DNA from: Mauremys mutica
Lineage: Eukaryota; Chordata; Testudines; Geoemydidae
NCBI RefSeq assembly: GCF_020497125.1
Contig: NC_059080.1
Location: forward strand, 69,856,618 to 69,920,617
DNA length: 64,000 nt
Direction of reading: 5' to 3'
The stretch's first letter is position 1. The number at the start of each line of letters is the position of its first letter. The notes beneath the pieces are model-generated. The model saw nothing but the letters and a program-made list of their open reading frames with translations, made no database searches and had not been told where the DNA came from. Positions 1 through 11,935 of the stretch are shown piece after piece. Both the position numbers and the translations under genes were made by a program.

Positions 1-1267
1 AAATGTTTGTTTTGGTTCTTTTTTATTATTTTTCAAAATTGTCAGTGAACCGAAAAGTTCATTATTCACACAATGATCCTTCTTGCCTCCTCCAACACAC
101 TCATCTGGCTCAGTGCTAAACCTACCAACAAGGAAGACTTCCATTGACCCCAGTGGTGTCAGGCTTTCAGGTTAAAGAGTCTCTCTAGGGCCCTCTGCCA
201 TTTTCAGATCGGTACGTAAGGTTTGTGTATCTCTTCAGCAAATCAGGCATTTCCCTTCCCTGTGGGAGGTCGCATGATGAGAGAAACTGTTGATTTTAAA
301 TTTTGTGAGAGACAAATGTGATTGAGTAGATCAAACTGGTAAGGCTTGTTTGCTGAATTTCACAGGTCATTTTAGCTCAGCTCTTGGCCCGATTGTGCAG
401 CCCTTCCTCATATTGGATCTACTAGGGTAAGAAAGTATTCGCCAATGTAAGAGTTGCACCATTGGGCCCATAAACAATCTAGCAATTTCAGATTCAGATA
501 TTTAATTTTATGGTTTCTAGAGAGAGATTTTGGTCTGAGACTTATTTTATTGGTTTGTAGTTGTGCACATGCACGTGTCCAAAACATATGTATGTATGGA
601 AAACCATTTCCTCAAACCTGAGAGCATATATAATTAAAAAGCAAATCCTCTTACTTAGTAGCATAGGAATTAGGGATATATCTTTTGATTTGATAGTGAC
701 TTAGATTCTAGGTGCTTCACAAAATTAATACTCATAGATTACATATTTGATCTTATCGTCCGGTCTTGCATAGCTGATCCTCCCTGCTTATTCCACGTCA
801 TCTTTTGTTACGTTGCCCCATTTGTCTGGCTTCCACAGCCATCTCTGTATTTTTTCATCTTACTCCATATGAACAGAACCTTTTTTAAGTGCTTCATCAG
901 CTCACCATCCTCTCTCCATTTAAATCCTGCCTTTAAAACCCACTTCTAGCACAAAGTCTACAACAAATGATTGGCCCTAAAATGTGTTCTTTGAAAATCT
1001 GACCCCAACAGGTGCAAAGACTCAGAAAGAATATTCCCTGTAAAGGCCAATGCATTTGGAAATTTGGAAAATCCTAGATGTGTCTCTTGCCTGTCAATTG
1101 TGTCTCTTCTAATTTGACAGCAGGATGGGGAGTAGGGGCTCTGAGGTATATTGTAGGGATCTAAACAGGTAATAGTTAAAAAAATGTAAAAATTAGTGGA
1201 ATGTTTGCAACGCTGATGAAACAAATTAAAACTCTTTGTGACTGGAGGTGGACCTAGCTCCAAGGAA
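1..1267. other. Unassigned AT-rich DNA, no gene seen
   Basis: I see no gene, RNA or confidently named transposon here. A 115-codon minus-strand open frame at 958-1305 has biased, low-information composition and no domain I recognise; it is probably chance. The T-rich first 60 bases resemble the arms of the fold-back elements found further on, but too little is present to call one. Confidence 0.5.
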
Positions 1268-1462
1268 CACCCTTGGATTTGGGGAATGTTCCAATCTGGA
1301 TCCAAACATTGGGGCTGTCCCCTGACTCTATTATGGGCTGAACCAAAACCTTGGTTGTTATTGCCTCAGACTTTGGAAAAATTGAAATCCAGATCTGGAT
1401 CTGAATTATGGGGCTGACCCTTCTCTTTTTAAATGGTTGAACAAAAATTCCAGTTCTGAATA
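1268..1462. repeat. Diverged two-copy tandem duplication, period about 99 bp
   Basis: Two imperfect copies of a roughly 97-99 bp unit lie head to tail. Both contain a CTGGATC block (1296 and 1395), then a TGGGGCTG or GGGGCTG block, a C/T-rich stretch, a GGCTGAACCAAAA-like or GGTTGAACAAAAA-like block and a CC(T/A)-rich end. By eye they are about 70% identical, which suggests an old duplication. I do not recognise the family. Confidence 0.55.
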
Positions 1463-2170
1463 TCCTGAACCTGACAACGTTCTGAGCAGGATACAGATCT
1501 GAACTTTACTGTGTACCTCAGGCCCATCTCACGTTCCTAAATGGAATGTACTGTGCTTCAAGCAAGAGAAAAGAGGGGGCAAGTGTAATAATAGTCACTG
1601 CTGCATGTAATAGCAGGCAATACCTTTTGGGCTTGAGAGGAATCTAGTAAAAATAGTCTAATATGGCTGATGCCTGAACAAACACGTTTGAGCAGTTCTA
1701 ACCAATTGGTCTAATTTATCACTGGGCTTTTCCTGCCTGGCATCCAAATGAAGTTGGTCTCAATTACCTAAGGAGTGAACCAGAAGGATAATTTATTACA
1801 CATTCACCTGGAAGGAAGAAAAAGACAACTATCTGTTGGGAGGAAAAAAGAAAACCTCTGTGATCCTGGCTTACTGGGAAGGGTTCTAAACTGTGTAATA
1901 TTTCAAGAGTGGCTTCATCTGTGCTAATAATGGAGGGAGCACTCATGTACATGAGGCAGATGCTGCTGGAATTTAAACTACCACGTTGTCTAAACCTGCT
2001 CTGTGGTTAAACAATGTAGTGCTTAAAATTCTCTTAGTCACTTGGAGCCTTGTCAGCACTAGCATTCCCAGCCTTGCTACCATTGGTGGAGCTGAGCTGG
2101 TGGTAGTAATAGAGGGGAACTTTGTGCAGGCACCCCCACAGAGAATTTGAGAGGTGTAGCGATAAATAAG
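1463..2170. other. Unassigned intergenic DNA
   Basis: No gene or recognisable element was seen. The only open frame is a 62-codon minus-strand one at 1764-1952 with no identifiable domain. Confidence 0.4.
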
Positions 2171-2299
2171 GACAAGATTCTGCTGCCTTTATTCACTTGA
2201 AGCAGCGCCTGTGGCCTTGAGTAGTGCCATAGAAATCAATAGAACTGCTCAAGGAGTAAAGGCATGCTCCAAGTGCATAAGGGTGGCAGAGCGTGGCCT
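2171..2299. mobile_element. Palindromic fold-back element, 129 bp (MITE-like)
   Basis: This is a long imperfect palindrome. The left arm carries GATTCTGCTGCC, TTATTCACTTG and GAGTAGTGCC; the right arm carries the reverse complements in mirrored order (GAACTGCTC, GGAGTAAAGGCATG, AAGTGCATAAG, GGGTGGCAGAG). The centre is ATAGAAATCAATAG. The arms face each other with almost no loop, as in non-autonomous DNA elements that have lost everything but their inverted repeats. No clear target duplication is visible, so the insertion is probably old. Confidence 0.65.
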
Positions 2300-3137
2300 T
2301 AAATAAATACACAGAACGCACTAAATTAAGCATGACTCATATTTGAGTTATTGTTTCCACTTTTCGTATCACCAGAGTTCCCTTAATATCCCCATGAGGA
2401 TGTAAGAGTGGGTGGGTGATACAGGATTATGTGTAGGTATTTTTTGGTTGCTGAGAATTTGTTTTGTCCATGTGTATTATTTACCAGAACAGATGTCTTG
2501 GAGCAAGTGCCCAATGAAAATATTATGTGATTGAAGTGCAGTGACCTCTCACTTACATTTTATTGCTTGAGTGTCAAAAAATTCCATGGAATTTTAAACT
2601 CATGGCCCTTCAACTTACATAGGCACGATCTAGCTTAAAGGCTCCTAGCTGGGATGAATTGCCAAATAATGAGGTAAAAATCCATGTAACTCCGTAGAAA
2701 ATTTAGGGTGGATTTAGATATATTCTGAATGGTTCTTGAACTTAGGCTACAGAAAGTTGTGAATCAGGCACAAAGGTAAATTTATGTAGAAGCACCATGC
2801 ATGCTTCATAGTTTGGGATGATTAAGCTATTTCTGGATGCATTTATTGTTAGAAACAACACAACTCCTGGCCAAAGCAACTAAAAACTGACACGTCAAAG
2901 GACTCTGAAATAAATCCTTATCGAGGGATTTTTCTAATGCTGAGTTCAGCTGATACGTAGCTTTTCCATGGCCTGCATCCCCACTGCTTAGTGGGGTTCC
3001 AAGTATATCCACTGCTTGGAGAAGCCCCCTAGTTGTATGACTCCAGTGGAGCCACACCACTTGGAAGGAGATGGAGATGAAGCAGCAACCCTACAAAGTC
3101 TATGTAGAGGCACATGGCCTCTGTCCAAAAGGTCACA
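2300..3137. other. Unassigned intergenic DNA
   Basis: No gene or named element was recognised. A 77-codon minus-strand frame at 2827-3060 shows no domain and is treated as chance. Confidence 0.4.
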
Positions 3138-3243
3138 GTTATCGATTTTAAGGCCAGAAGGGCCCATTAGATCAGTCTAACCTCCTGTTTAACTCAGGCC
3201 ATAGAATGTTATCCAGTTACTACTGTATTCAGTAGTAGTGGCT
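3138..3243 (-). mobile_element. CR1 LINE 3'-tail fragment
   Basis: Read on the minus strand, this matches the 3' untranslated tail typical of sauropsid CR1 elements. The plus strand shows ATCGATTTTAAGGCCAGAAG, then a block about a group 'of ... cattagatcagtctaacctcc' type and 'caggccatagaatg'. The same order occurs in the longer CR1 tail near 22.7 kb. No reverse transcriptase sequence is attached, so this is a strongly 5'-truncated copy, as is usual for CR1. Its inner boundary near 3243 is approximate. Confidence 0.6.
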
Positions 3244-3925
3244 CGTAGGCTTCATGTGGATATCCAGAGGTCTAAAGGGCTCTTCAGGGATCAACAGGCT
3301 TTGAAGGCCAAACCCCTTCCTTTTCCTCAGGGGCCAAACCCAAGCCCCTGATGGACAAATTTGGAGGAAACCTAGTGATCCAAGGATAATCAGGCCCAAA
3401 AGTCTTAAAAGACCATTTGAGGTATTAAATTCTATATAATAGACCTGATTGTTCCTCAGAATTGTTAAAAAACAACCGAATAGCCCACTACCAATAGCTC
3501 TGAATTATGTAAAAACTGGATGCAGCCATAAAGGCCACTTCCACTAGCTAATAGACAAAATGCAGTCCAAATTCATAAGCAAAGTGGTGATAACCAGTGG
3601 AAGTCAGGGGCATAAAGGACAGCTCAAAAGCTCTTTAATAGCACAGAGTGGGGGTATAAATAGAACTAAAATTTAGCTGCCACCATGGTCACACGAGCAC
3701 TTTGGTTACAGTTATATGAGCATAAAATTCCATAATTTCATAGTCTCATGGCTTGGGTCAAATAAGCTGGAAGAGATCTCACCATGTGGTGGGGGGGCTA
3801 TTAGAAAAATCCTCTTGAATTATTTCACATATTGGATGTAGTAACCTAGCTATAGTGAGAGGCATTGCCAAAAAAGAAGCAAGTGTAGGGAAAAAATAAT
3901 GGGAAGGTGCCAGTAAATATATTGT
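3244..3925. other. Unassigned intergenic DNA
   Basis: No gene was seen. Part of the first 150 bases could be a further diverged extension of the adjacent CR1 tail. The rest is unassigned. Confidence 0.35.
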
Positions 3926-4027
3926 ACCTGATTGCGCTCTCAGTTGCACCAGTAACTTCAGAAGTAACTCCACTGAAGCCAGTGGAATCATACCAGTATA
4001 AAACTGGTGTGAAAGGAGAATCAGGCT
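3926..4027. mobile_element. Palindromic fold-back element, about 100 bp
   Basis: The left end reads CCTGATTG...CTCTCAGTTGCACCAGT and the right end ACTGGTGTGAAAGGAGAATCAGG, which is its approximate reverse complement. The centre (GTAACTCCACTGAAGCCAGTGGAAT) is also self-complementary in part. It belongs to the same broad class as the many short palindromes elsewhere in the window. Confidence 0.6.
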
Positions 4028-4748
4028 CATGCATAGTTTTCCTGTTATAGAAAAATGCTCTTAGGCAATGAAAGAGACGATAAATTGTTCATGAATTAAA
4101 ATTTAGTGATGGCTGGCCAGAAACATGCTTGACTTAAATGAGCATTAAAACTGCATTGGCTTGTTCCTGGGGATCTCATGCTATTTATTGCATGGCTAGC
4201 TAATGAAAGGTGCCAGACTGGCTTTCCCAACTGTATATTAACACACCAAGAGATTCTGGATAGGATACAGGAGGATCACCCGGGTATCTCAAAATGCATA
4301 GACAAAGCCAAAAAACTCCATCTGGTAGCCAGGTTTTAGTGAGAAACTGCAAGAGCTGGTGGAAGGTTATGACAAGTGTGCAAAAGAGAGGCTTAACAGT
4401 GCAGAGCCATTAATCCCTTGTCCCCTGCCTGATTAACCTTGGCAGAAAGTCAGCACCAGCCTGTTTCCAGTGAATGATTCAATTTACCTTCTTGTTTATT
4501 TTTTTCTGCCCAGTGTCTTCCCCTATGTTTGTGCAGCACCTTTCACTTTTTGGGCATTGCTACATTACAGATAATATACACTTGGGCCAAATTTTCCACA
4601 GGTGCAATTTGTGCCAATGGTTAATTTTGAAGGGGCGAACTGCATGCACAAAAAGGGAGGTTGGGTTCCAGCCAATCTGAAATATTAAAATAGCTAAAAT
4701 ATAAAGTACACAGGCTGGTTCGCCCGCTGGTTCAGGGAATGCAATTTA
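4028..4748. other. Unassigned intergenic DNA
   Basis: No gene was seen. A fragment at about 4580-4640 (ttgggccaaattttccacag...) resembles one arm of the palindromic elements but has no partner arm. The 68-codon plus-strand frame at 4474-4680 is uninformative. Confidence 0.35.
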
Positions 4749-5181
4749 TACTAGAAATGGTTGGGCATTTTTTGATAAAAGTTTGTTTAATCAGAAAATG
4801 ACAATTGTCAAAACCAAAGCTTTTCACAGGAAACATTTGGTTTCAATGAATTTTTGGTTCTTGAACATTTGAAATGGTCAAAACATTCCATTCTGATCTA
4901 TTCTAAATGAAAAATGACTTTTTGTTTTTTGTTTCAAATTTAAGTTAATTTTTCTATTTTAAAATGTTGAAATTGAAAAAAATACCTTTATAAATGATCA
5001 AAGTGAAACAGTGCAATGGATCCAAACTGCATTTTTGTTTGGAGGGGGTAGGTGGAGGGATTTTAAGGTTGCAAAAAAAATTTCAAAAATTTGGTTTTCT
5101 GCCTGATTTGGAATGGATTTTTTTTTTAATCATGAAAAAAGTTTGCAGCATGGGAAAACCGTTTCCCACCCAGCTCTAATT
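4749..5181. mobile_element. Fold-back DNA element with A/T-rich arms, hAT-like
   Basis: The left end (CTAGAAATGGTTGGG then T-rich) is an approximate reverse complement of the right end (A-rich, then GTTTCCCACCCAGCTCTA). The arms are rich in homopurine/homopyrimidine AAAATTT tracts. The ends resemble the cleaner copy at 51.6-52.1 kb, whose tips are TAGAGCTGGTT and AACCAGCTCTA. No target duplication could be fixed, so the superfamily is a guess. A 61-codon frame inside it is not a gene. Confidence 0.45.
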
Positions 5182-5930
5182 TCCACCTGTTATGACAGCC
5201 GGGGAATTGTTGCACCTAGGAAGTAGATTTACCTATAAGTTCTTGCACCACTGGCTTTCCTGGCAGTTTTGGGGGCAGGCAATAATAACTTATGATCAGT
5301 GCTCGTGAGGAGCCCCCCCCCCCCCGCCACAGCTAAGGCTGCCTGCATGGGGGATAAACTGAATCAGCAACCTGGGCTCCCTCACTATTCCCCTGTGTCT
5401 CACCTTTCCAGCCAGTGACAGACACTGCAAAGCAGCCCTGGGTAACACCAGAATGGGGGGTTGCAGGCTCCCCGTCCCTTGAGGGAGCCAATCTGTGGCT
5501 GAGGACCCTGGGACCAGGTTGCCTTCTGCAGAAGCTGATTAATTTAAGCCCAATATTTGTATAATAGAGTCCCAGAAGAAACCATATATAATAATGGAGT
5601 CCAGCTCTTTGCAAATACTGTGTTGTTACAAACCTTGCACACCATATATGGCTGGCTTTAAGCATGCACAGCTGCACAGGGCTCCACACTCACACAGCTT
5701 CCTTCCAAGGGTGTTTGTTCCTTCTCCTCTCCCCCGCCATGCCCATCTCACTCCCCCACCTGCTGGCAGAGTGCCACTCTGCCAAGCCACCTCTCCTCTG
5801 AGTCGCTGCTCAAATAATAAATGCTCTTTCCACTCTGCCTGAACCACATGGCCAGAACCAGGAGCCAAGTGTGGAGCAGAAAAGGTAGCAATCCTTACAC
5901 AGAGTATTGCTTTCACCGCCTGGCACTCAA
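5182..5930. other. Unassigned, locally GC-richer DNA
   Basis: There is no recognisable gene. A 13-base C run lies at 5313-5325. The segment at 5580-5830 carries TATA-like and AATAAA-like strings and overlapping small open frames (118, 82 and 96 codons) on both strands. None has a domain I know. An LTR-derived origin is conceivable but unsupported. Confidence 0.35.
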
Positions 5931-5956
5931 TCTCTCTCTCTCTCTCTCTCTCTCTC
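5931..5956. repeat. (TC)n microsatellite
   Basis: An uninterrupted run of 13 TC units. A simple repeat with no evidence of function. Confidence 0.95.
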
Positions 5957-8438
5957 CACGCTTTTCAAACAGGGGAGAGAGCCTGTTGGTAATCTGAGTC
6001 AGGAATGAAAGAGAGGAGCAACCCAGCAACCACACTGCGGGTTGGAGGGCAGTTTTGAGCCCTCCTTCAGCGAGTGGGGAATCTGGAGGGTTTTATTTTT
6101 AGGTGCCATGGTAGTTGGCATGCATAGTGGAGGTGGCCAACAACATTTGTAGGCACTTGGCCAGAAGGGAAGCCTGTGAACTATCTCAGAGCCTATGTAG
6201 CCCAGAGTGCGGTATTCACTGGAAAAAGAGACTGACAGTCCAGAAAAAGAAACATATTCTCAGTGATTCCATTCCTTGAGTGTAAACCGGGGGAACACTC
6301 TGGTTTACAAGAAAACTAGCAACACAGGCCAGCCCAGGGTCCAACACATATTTCCAGGTGGTCAGGGTCCTACTGTGCCCCAATATGCACTCTTCAAAGT
6401 GAGGTGGACACCAAGCAGGAGGGACGGCTATTAGACCACAAACTGGAGGACTGAAAGACAGATCATGAACTGTTTAGTATGTTGTTCAGGCACCCCTTTG
6501 TGACCAGCCCACCCCTCCACGCCTATTACCCTCACCTCCTCCGATCCCACTAAAGAAACTTAACAAAAGCCTGCACAAAGAAATATAGCTTGGCTAAGTT
6601 GTCCAAGACATGTGCAGCGCAATGGAAAGGCTAAATATGCAATGAAATACCACTATATCTACAAGGATAGTCATTCATCCTTTATCTGTCTCTGCTGGCA
6701 TGTTAGGCAATAGCCCTATGAATGATTATAGTTAATAATGGAGAAAAAAAGCTGCATACATCTTTTCTAGTTTCAGAAACTCAGTTAGAGCCAGGACCTT
6801 ATTTTTAAAAAGTAAAGGCCCACTTGCATGCCCAGTTTTTTGCAAGTATTTGCACACCTAGTTGTACACATGAAATTTGGGGAGTTTTCAATGCATATAG
6901 CTAGAAAGGTGACTATCCCAGCCCCCTATTTCAGCCCAGGTTCAATTTCTGTCTGTACTTATGGTTAAAGGCATGCACAATCAAGTTCTAAATTGTGAAT
7001 AAACATCCATAGCCTTTACGGCTCATACAAATTTAGCAGAGTTCAGGGACTTAACCGCAATAGTGACACACATGACCACAATGGAAAGCTCATCAGCAAG
7101 GGCAGTAATTTCACATCTCGTCATTAGACATTAGGACAAGGAACCTTTCTGGCATGGATTTTCCAGGGCTGCTTTACACAATGGAATGTTTTGAAGATTC
7201 TGCCACTGCTCTGTCCCAGTTGGAGACAACATGAGCTGAACCTACCTGGCCCAATCCCATGGCTTAGAGAACAAACTGTTTTTTTCCCCCCACATCAATC
7301 TGCCAACCTTCATATAAAGGTAGGAGAAAACCCTACGATATGGCACTATCTTTTGTGAACCGTGTTTTGTTGGGCGGGGCACTCAAATGGAAAAATTACA
7401 AAGTGTTGTGTTTAAAGTGGTGCAAAGAGCAGCAGCCAGGTGAGATTGGCTCAACCAGGCAGTCATTTCTTTTCAGGTCGCCTGCTACACCTGCTGCCTA
7501 TGGTCCAAGTGGCTCTAGGTTCAAACCACATTTTCATTTAAATCCACAGAGAAAGTTGGTTACAAGCCTGAAACTAAGGTCAGTTTTGCTGAGGCTGTCA
7601 AACTAGGGTTGGTTTTGAATATGCCTGGGCAAGGTTTCACGAAGAGAGATGCTGTATTGTTTGAGGGGAAAAGCAAATAAAAATGTGTTGGGCCAGTGAG
7701 GTTTTGGAGTTAAGTGAAATGCAAAACTGAAATGTCCACGGTTCATATAGCTTTACTTGCTTTATAGCTGATGGTATGTAAATATGAATAAGCCCATGTG
7801 GGAAAGCCTTCTAGAATGTAATAGGGATTGAAGAAACAAGGATATATTGTTCCAAAAACCCGTAGGATTTAATAGGAAATGAGAGCCTTCTTATAGGCTT
7901 TTGCAACCTTTCTGTAGAACCTTATGGCAGGTCTAGAGCTCTATTTGATGCTCCAAGAAAACCTATAAAAATCTATTTTCTATTAAATTCTACACGGAAC
8001 ATCATGACATAACTTTTTGAAGAATTTGTCTTTTTTTTTTTAAACTACTTCAAGAGTATGTGGTATGTGCAGCTCTATCCAGGTTATCTCTTGCTGTTCA
8101 GAATATCTAATATGCATAAGAGGAGCTCATGGCAATGGGCTGTTTATCAGCAATTTAAACTCTGGGGTACACACCCCAGTTGACTCATATGGAAAAAAAG
8201 CATGGCTTGGCCCCTCTGGTCACTGATTAAACCTGCGACCAGCTTTCCTTGTTCTTTTGTGCCTATTTTATTTGACTGCTTTAAATGAGTGTGACAGAGA
8301 CTCCTGACATCATTGCCGAGTGCTCCGGTCATGTCCTGCTCTGAAAACAGACAAATAAAATTGGTATGAAAGAGGTGCCCTCAGCTCAGAGGAAACACTG
8401 GAGCACGCTAGGAAATAGCTCAGTGAAGATGAGGCCAT
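5957..8438. other. Unassigned intergenic DNA, no gene seen
   Basis: No coding region, RNA or confident transposon was recognised in this 2.5 kb. The open frames at 7340-7606 (plus, 88 codons) and 8147-8332 (minus, 61 codons) have no identifiable motifs. Old, unrecognised repeat material may be present. Confidence 0.4.
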
Positions 8439-8640
8439 GGGTGGGAATAGGCAGTAAGTGGGGGGAGGGCAGAGGGAATTTTTTTATTATTATTTTAAAC
8501 ACATGTATTTGTCATGATTCATAAAAGGAATTTGGGTGGGAATGTACAGCTGGGAAGGCAGAGGATTATTTTTATTATAAAAATATGTACTAATCATGGC
8601 TGAAAGCGCAGAATGTGGGTGGGGCTGTGTATAATGAAGG
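8439..8640. repeat. Diverged tandem repeat, about 2.3 units of 83-95 bp
   Basis: A GGGTGGG(A/G) start recurs at 8439, 8534 and 8617. After each of the first two starts come a GGAA or GG-rich block, a GGCAGAGG block, a T/A-rich stretch (TTTTTATTAT), a (C)ATGTA(T/C)T block and a TCATG(A/G) block. The third unit is cut short. Units one and two differ by indels and many substitutions, so the array is old. Confidence 0.55.
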
Positions 8641-9164
8641 AGCCACCTACTGTGGATGGAGGAAGGAGAATGAGGGCAAACGAATACTATTTTTTCAGAT
8701 GTGTCAATTTAAAATATGCCTCCGTCTGGGCGAGGGCTGCGTCTGAACCAGAGCCATCCATTCAGCTTCAGTGCAGGAGAGAGCATACTGAACAACTTAA
8801 ATTCAGCTTTCCCTACGATTGCTCTGCCGGGAGCATTGAGTGACTCATTCTAACACCTTATTTAAATTTCAAAATATTTTTTAAAAATCCACTCAAATTC
8901 TTAGCACTCTTTTAACCACCGCTGCCCCTTGGTCAGGTTACCATGAATGTCTATATTGGAATCCCACCAGAAATACTGCCTAGATGTACTATAGGAGTGG
9001 AATGTTCTGCACTGAATACCAGGAAACACTTTTTCATACTGTAATAAAATTGATGGGCTACGTACGACTCCTTGCGTAGTAATGGAAGCCTCTTTACTAG
9101 AGACTTTTCAGACTACACAGGATTACCATCAAAGAGAAAGGATGGTCCAGTTATTTGGGGGATA
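8641..9164. other. Unassigned intergenic DNA
   Basis: No gene or named element was recognised. A short open frame (76 codons, 8613-8843, plus) is not convincing. Confidence 0.35.
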
Positions 9165-9395
9165 GTCTGGGATGCAGAAAACCCACATTCAGTTCCTTGC
9201 TCCACCATAGACTTCCTGCATGACCTTGCACAACTCACTTAATTTCTGTGTGCCTCAGTTCCCCATCTGTGAAATGGGGATAATAGCACTTCCCTACCTT
9301 GCAGGGGTGTTGTGAGAAGAAATACATTAAATAGGTTAAGGTGCTCAGATACCACAGAGATGAGTCCCAGATAAGTACCAACACTTAGAATGCTT
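9165..9395 (+). mobile_element. MIR-type SINE
   Basis: The sequence follows the MIR order: a CATGACCTTGCACAACTCAC block, CTTAATTTCTGTGTGCCTCA, GTTCCCCATCTGTGAAATGG, GGATAATAGCACTTCCCTAC, then a GGGTGTTGTGAGAAG block and an AT-rich tail ending in a GTGCTCAGATA-like 3' end. These are the conserved core and the LINE-L2-like tail of amniote MIR elements. It is an old tRNA-derived SINE with no coding capacity. Confidence 0.85.
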
Positions 9396-10410
9396 GTGCT
9401 CTTAGCTATCTGTTTTGGTGTATACAGCCACAGCTGCTAGAGTGATGGGATTATGTGAAGATCTCAGTTTTTTTTTTTTTAAGTGGAGAAATCTCAGAAA
9501 CTTGAATCATAAAAGCTCAAAAAGGCAAATAAAAAAAATGCACAACTCCCATACTTAAAAAAACAAAACAAAACGTGATTGTTAAGTCAGTCTCTTTAAT
9601 TGGGGGGGGTGTGGAACGCTGACTTGTGATTTTTGCATGCTTTGGGTTGGCAATACTGGACCATCCATTGAAAAATATAAAGTAGGGAGACAGACTAAGA
9701 GATCGAGTGGGACTTTTATAACTCTAATTCCTACTACCCTAGAAAAATGGTGAAATAAGACTAGGAATGCGAACAGCAGCAATAGGAGGGTTTCTAAAAC
9801 TTTGTAAACAATTTTATTTGGGGACGGTACCATTGTTCTGGGCACTGTACAGGTGTGTACAGCTTGCCTTTCTTAACCCATCCCTCACTCAAAGGCCTAG
9901 TTATACTTAACTCCTATGCCTAACTACTCATCTCCTGATTTTGATATGATAACTTTGAGGTGGATGTAGCAGTATAGTTTATCTGGTAAAACTTTTGTCT
10001 GTGTACCAGAATATCCTGCATAAAAGTCAGTGATGGGCATATGTCAAAACTTTTACAGGGCCACATTTAGAGAAGCGTCCGACTGTTCAGATACTTATCC
10101 AAAGCTAATCCTGAACAGTTTTGTCTAGAAACGTAGTAAGGATGGGATCCCCTGTGTGGTTTCTGAATTCTGCAATGACTAGAAATCCTGTGAAAACAGA
10201 CCCTTTCATGGAGTTTCAATTCCAGATTTAAACAGAAGGTTCCAAAGCATGCCGACAGGGGGGAAAATAAAATCCAGCAGCGCTAGGGTGAAAATTTTAG
10301 TCAGTTCTTAATTTATCCTCCCTGATAAAGGGCCTGCTTCTGCTCTCACTGAAATGGGAGGATGGGAGTTTAGCATTGCCTTTGATGAGAGCAGCAGGCA
10401 GGCTCTAAGG
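9396..10410. other. Unassigned intergenic DNA
   Basis: No gene seen. Short A-rich and T-rich runs occur at about 9469-9480 and 9531-9575. The 87-codon minus-strand frame at 9582-9845 has no recognisable domain. Confidence 0.4.
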
Positions 10411-10595
10411 ATCAGGTTTTAAAAATGATTTAGACACACCTAAGTTGCAGAGAGGTACCTATATACCTTTAAAAATCTGCCCCCAAGTGCAAAAGCACTA
10501 AGGCACCTATCTCCCACTGATGTCGCTTTTTTAAAATCCCCTGAAGTGCCAAATTGCATCTTTAGGTGCCTCAGTACCTATAAAAATCTGGCCCT
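10411..10595. mobile_element. Palindromic fold-back element, 'lagging arm' type
   Basis: An AGGTTTTAAAAATGATTTAG start is mirrored by CTTTAGGTGCC...TAAAAATCTGGCC at the right, and similar ACCTATATACC...TTTAAAAATCTG blocks occur inside in both orientations. The composition (GGCACCTA, AAAATCTG, CCACTGATG) matches the family represented at 15.1 and 51.5 kb. It may be two nested or adjacent copies. Confidence 0.55.
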
Positions 10596-11850
10596 AAATC
10601 CACACCCTGGATTTATGTTCATACTTAGGGCAGAGCCTGTTGTGTGCTTTTGTACGTGTCTGGGGGAGGGAGAAGAGAGCAGGCGATGTTCAGGGGCTAT
10701 TCTTCAGATGAGGAGTTAAACTGAGGTTGCTTTAGCCACTCCTGGTGACTGACCAGATGAAAATGAAAGATCCTGTGGCTTTTTTAAAAAAAATATTGAG
10801 GCTTCCCCTGATGTCCTGAACAACATTTTCCCTCTTCCACTAAAACAAGTTCTCATTGTCCAGTGCTTTAATGTGAGTTATTGCTGAGCAGAACTTGGCT
10901 GCTCTTTTCTGCTTACACAGTAAACACACTGACAGTATTAACAGGACTCATTATTTTATAAAGTCGGCTGGGATAACTTACTTTGAAAAATTCTGTATAA
11001 AATCAAATTCTGATCTGGCTACTCTGCCACTGCTTACTCTGAATGATGCAATAAACAGGCAGGTTAATTAATCATTTCTCTTTCATGCAATATACCTGTC
11101 ATGCACCAAGAAATACTAAGCTCGTCTATGTTGTTCTTCACACCCAAAAGTTAGCCATCAGCAGTTCTTGCAAAGAGTTCTTTACATACTCTGCTCGGAG
11201 TTCCACAATTAAAAAAAACTCCAAGGGGACTGGTGTATGAAGTAATATAGCGAGTGATTCAATAAGAAAATAATGTGTGTCATGTGATGCAGACAGTGGT
11301 TGGTTGGTATACATACTACAGCTTTCCCATAAATAGAAATGACAAAATTGTTGCTCTAAACCTTGTCTGTGTAGCTAATTTGAGACTGACCTCACCGGAG
11401 GATTGTTAAGGAGTTCCTGTTGGCATTATTTGATGAATAAATGCGTCTGAAGCTAAAATGTCTCTGCATCTGTTCATTCTACTTTTCAGATTGGTAACAG
11501 CAGAAGCCACCTCAGCTCCCAGCAGAAAATATTTCAGTCAGAGATGACTCACTCTTTATTTTCTCAGGCTTGGGAAGACCTTCACGGCCCTCATATTCCC
11601 CGTAACAATTTTCCCACTAGTGACACAGGTCTCGCATTTTGATAAATCATTCTTTAGCCCATGCTAGGTAGCTGGAGCACCCGCCAGAAACCATCAGCTC
11701 TGTCCTGCACATCCGCTAGAGGGACTTGTTTGAAAGCAATGCAATGTGCTGTCTCTGCACTGGGGATTTGGGCATGCTGCCACAATAGCACTCCAAGCTC
11801 CTGGCTCTGTAGGAAAAAGGATGATCTTCTGACCAGTATTTTTATCCCCT
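10596..11850. other. Unassigned intergenic DNA
   Basis: No gene or clear element. The 65-codon plus frame at 11661-11858 and its antisense partner are chance-like. Confidence 0.4.
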
Positions 11851-11935
11851 GGGCCTGATTCTCCTCTCACTTCCACTGGTGTAACTTCATGTAACTTAAT
11901 TTGAGTTAGTACATTAAGTGAAGGGAGAATCAGTG
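11851..11935. mobile_element. Palindromic fold-back element, 85 bp
   Basis: The left end GGGCCTGATTCTCCTCTCAC and the right end AAGTGAAGGGAGAATCAG are near reverse complements. Inner blocks TGTAACTT and CATTAAGT continue the pairing imperfectly. It is the same kind of element as those at 3.9 and 46.9 kb. Confidence 0.65.
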
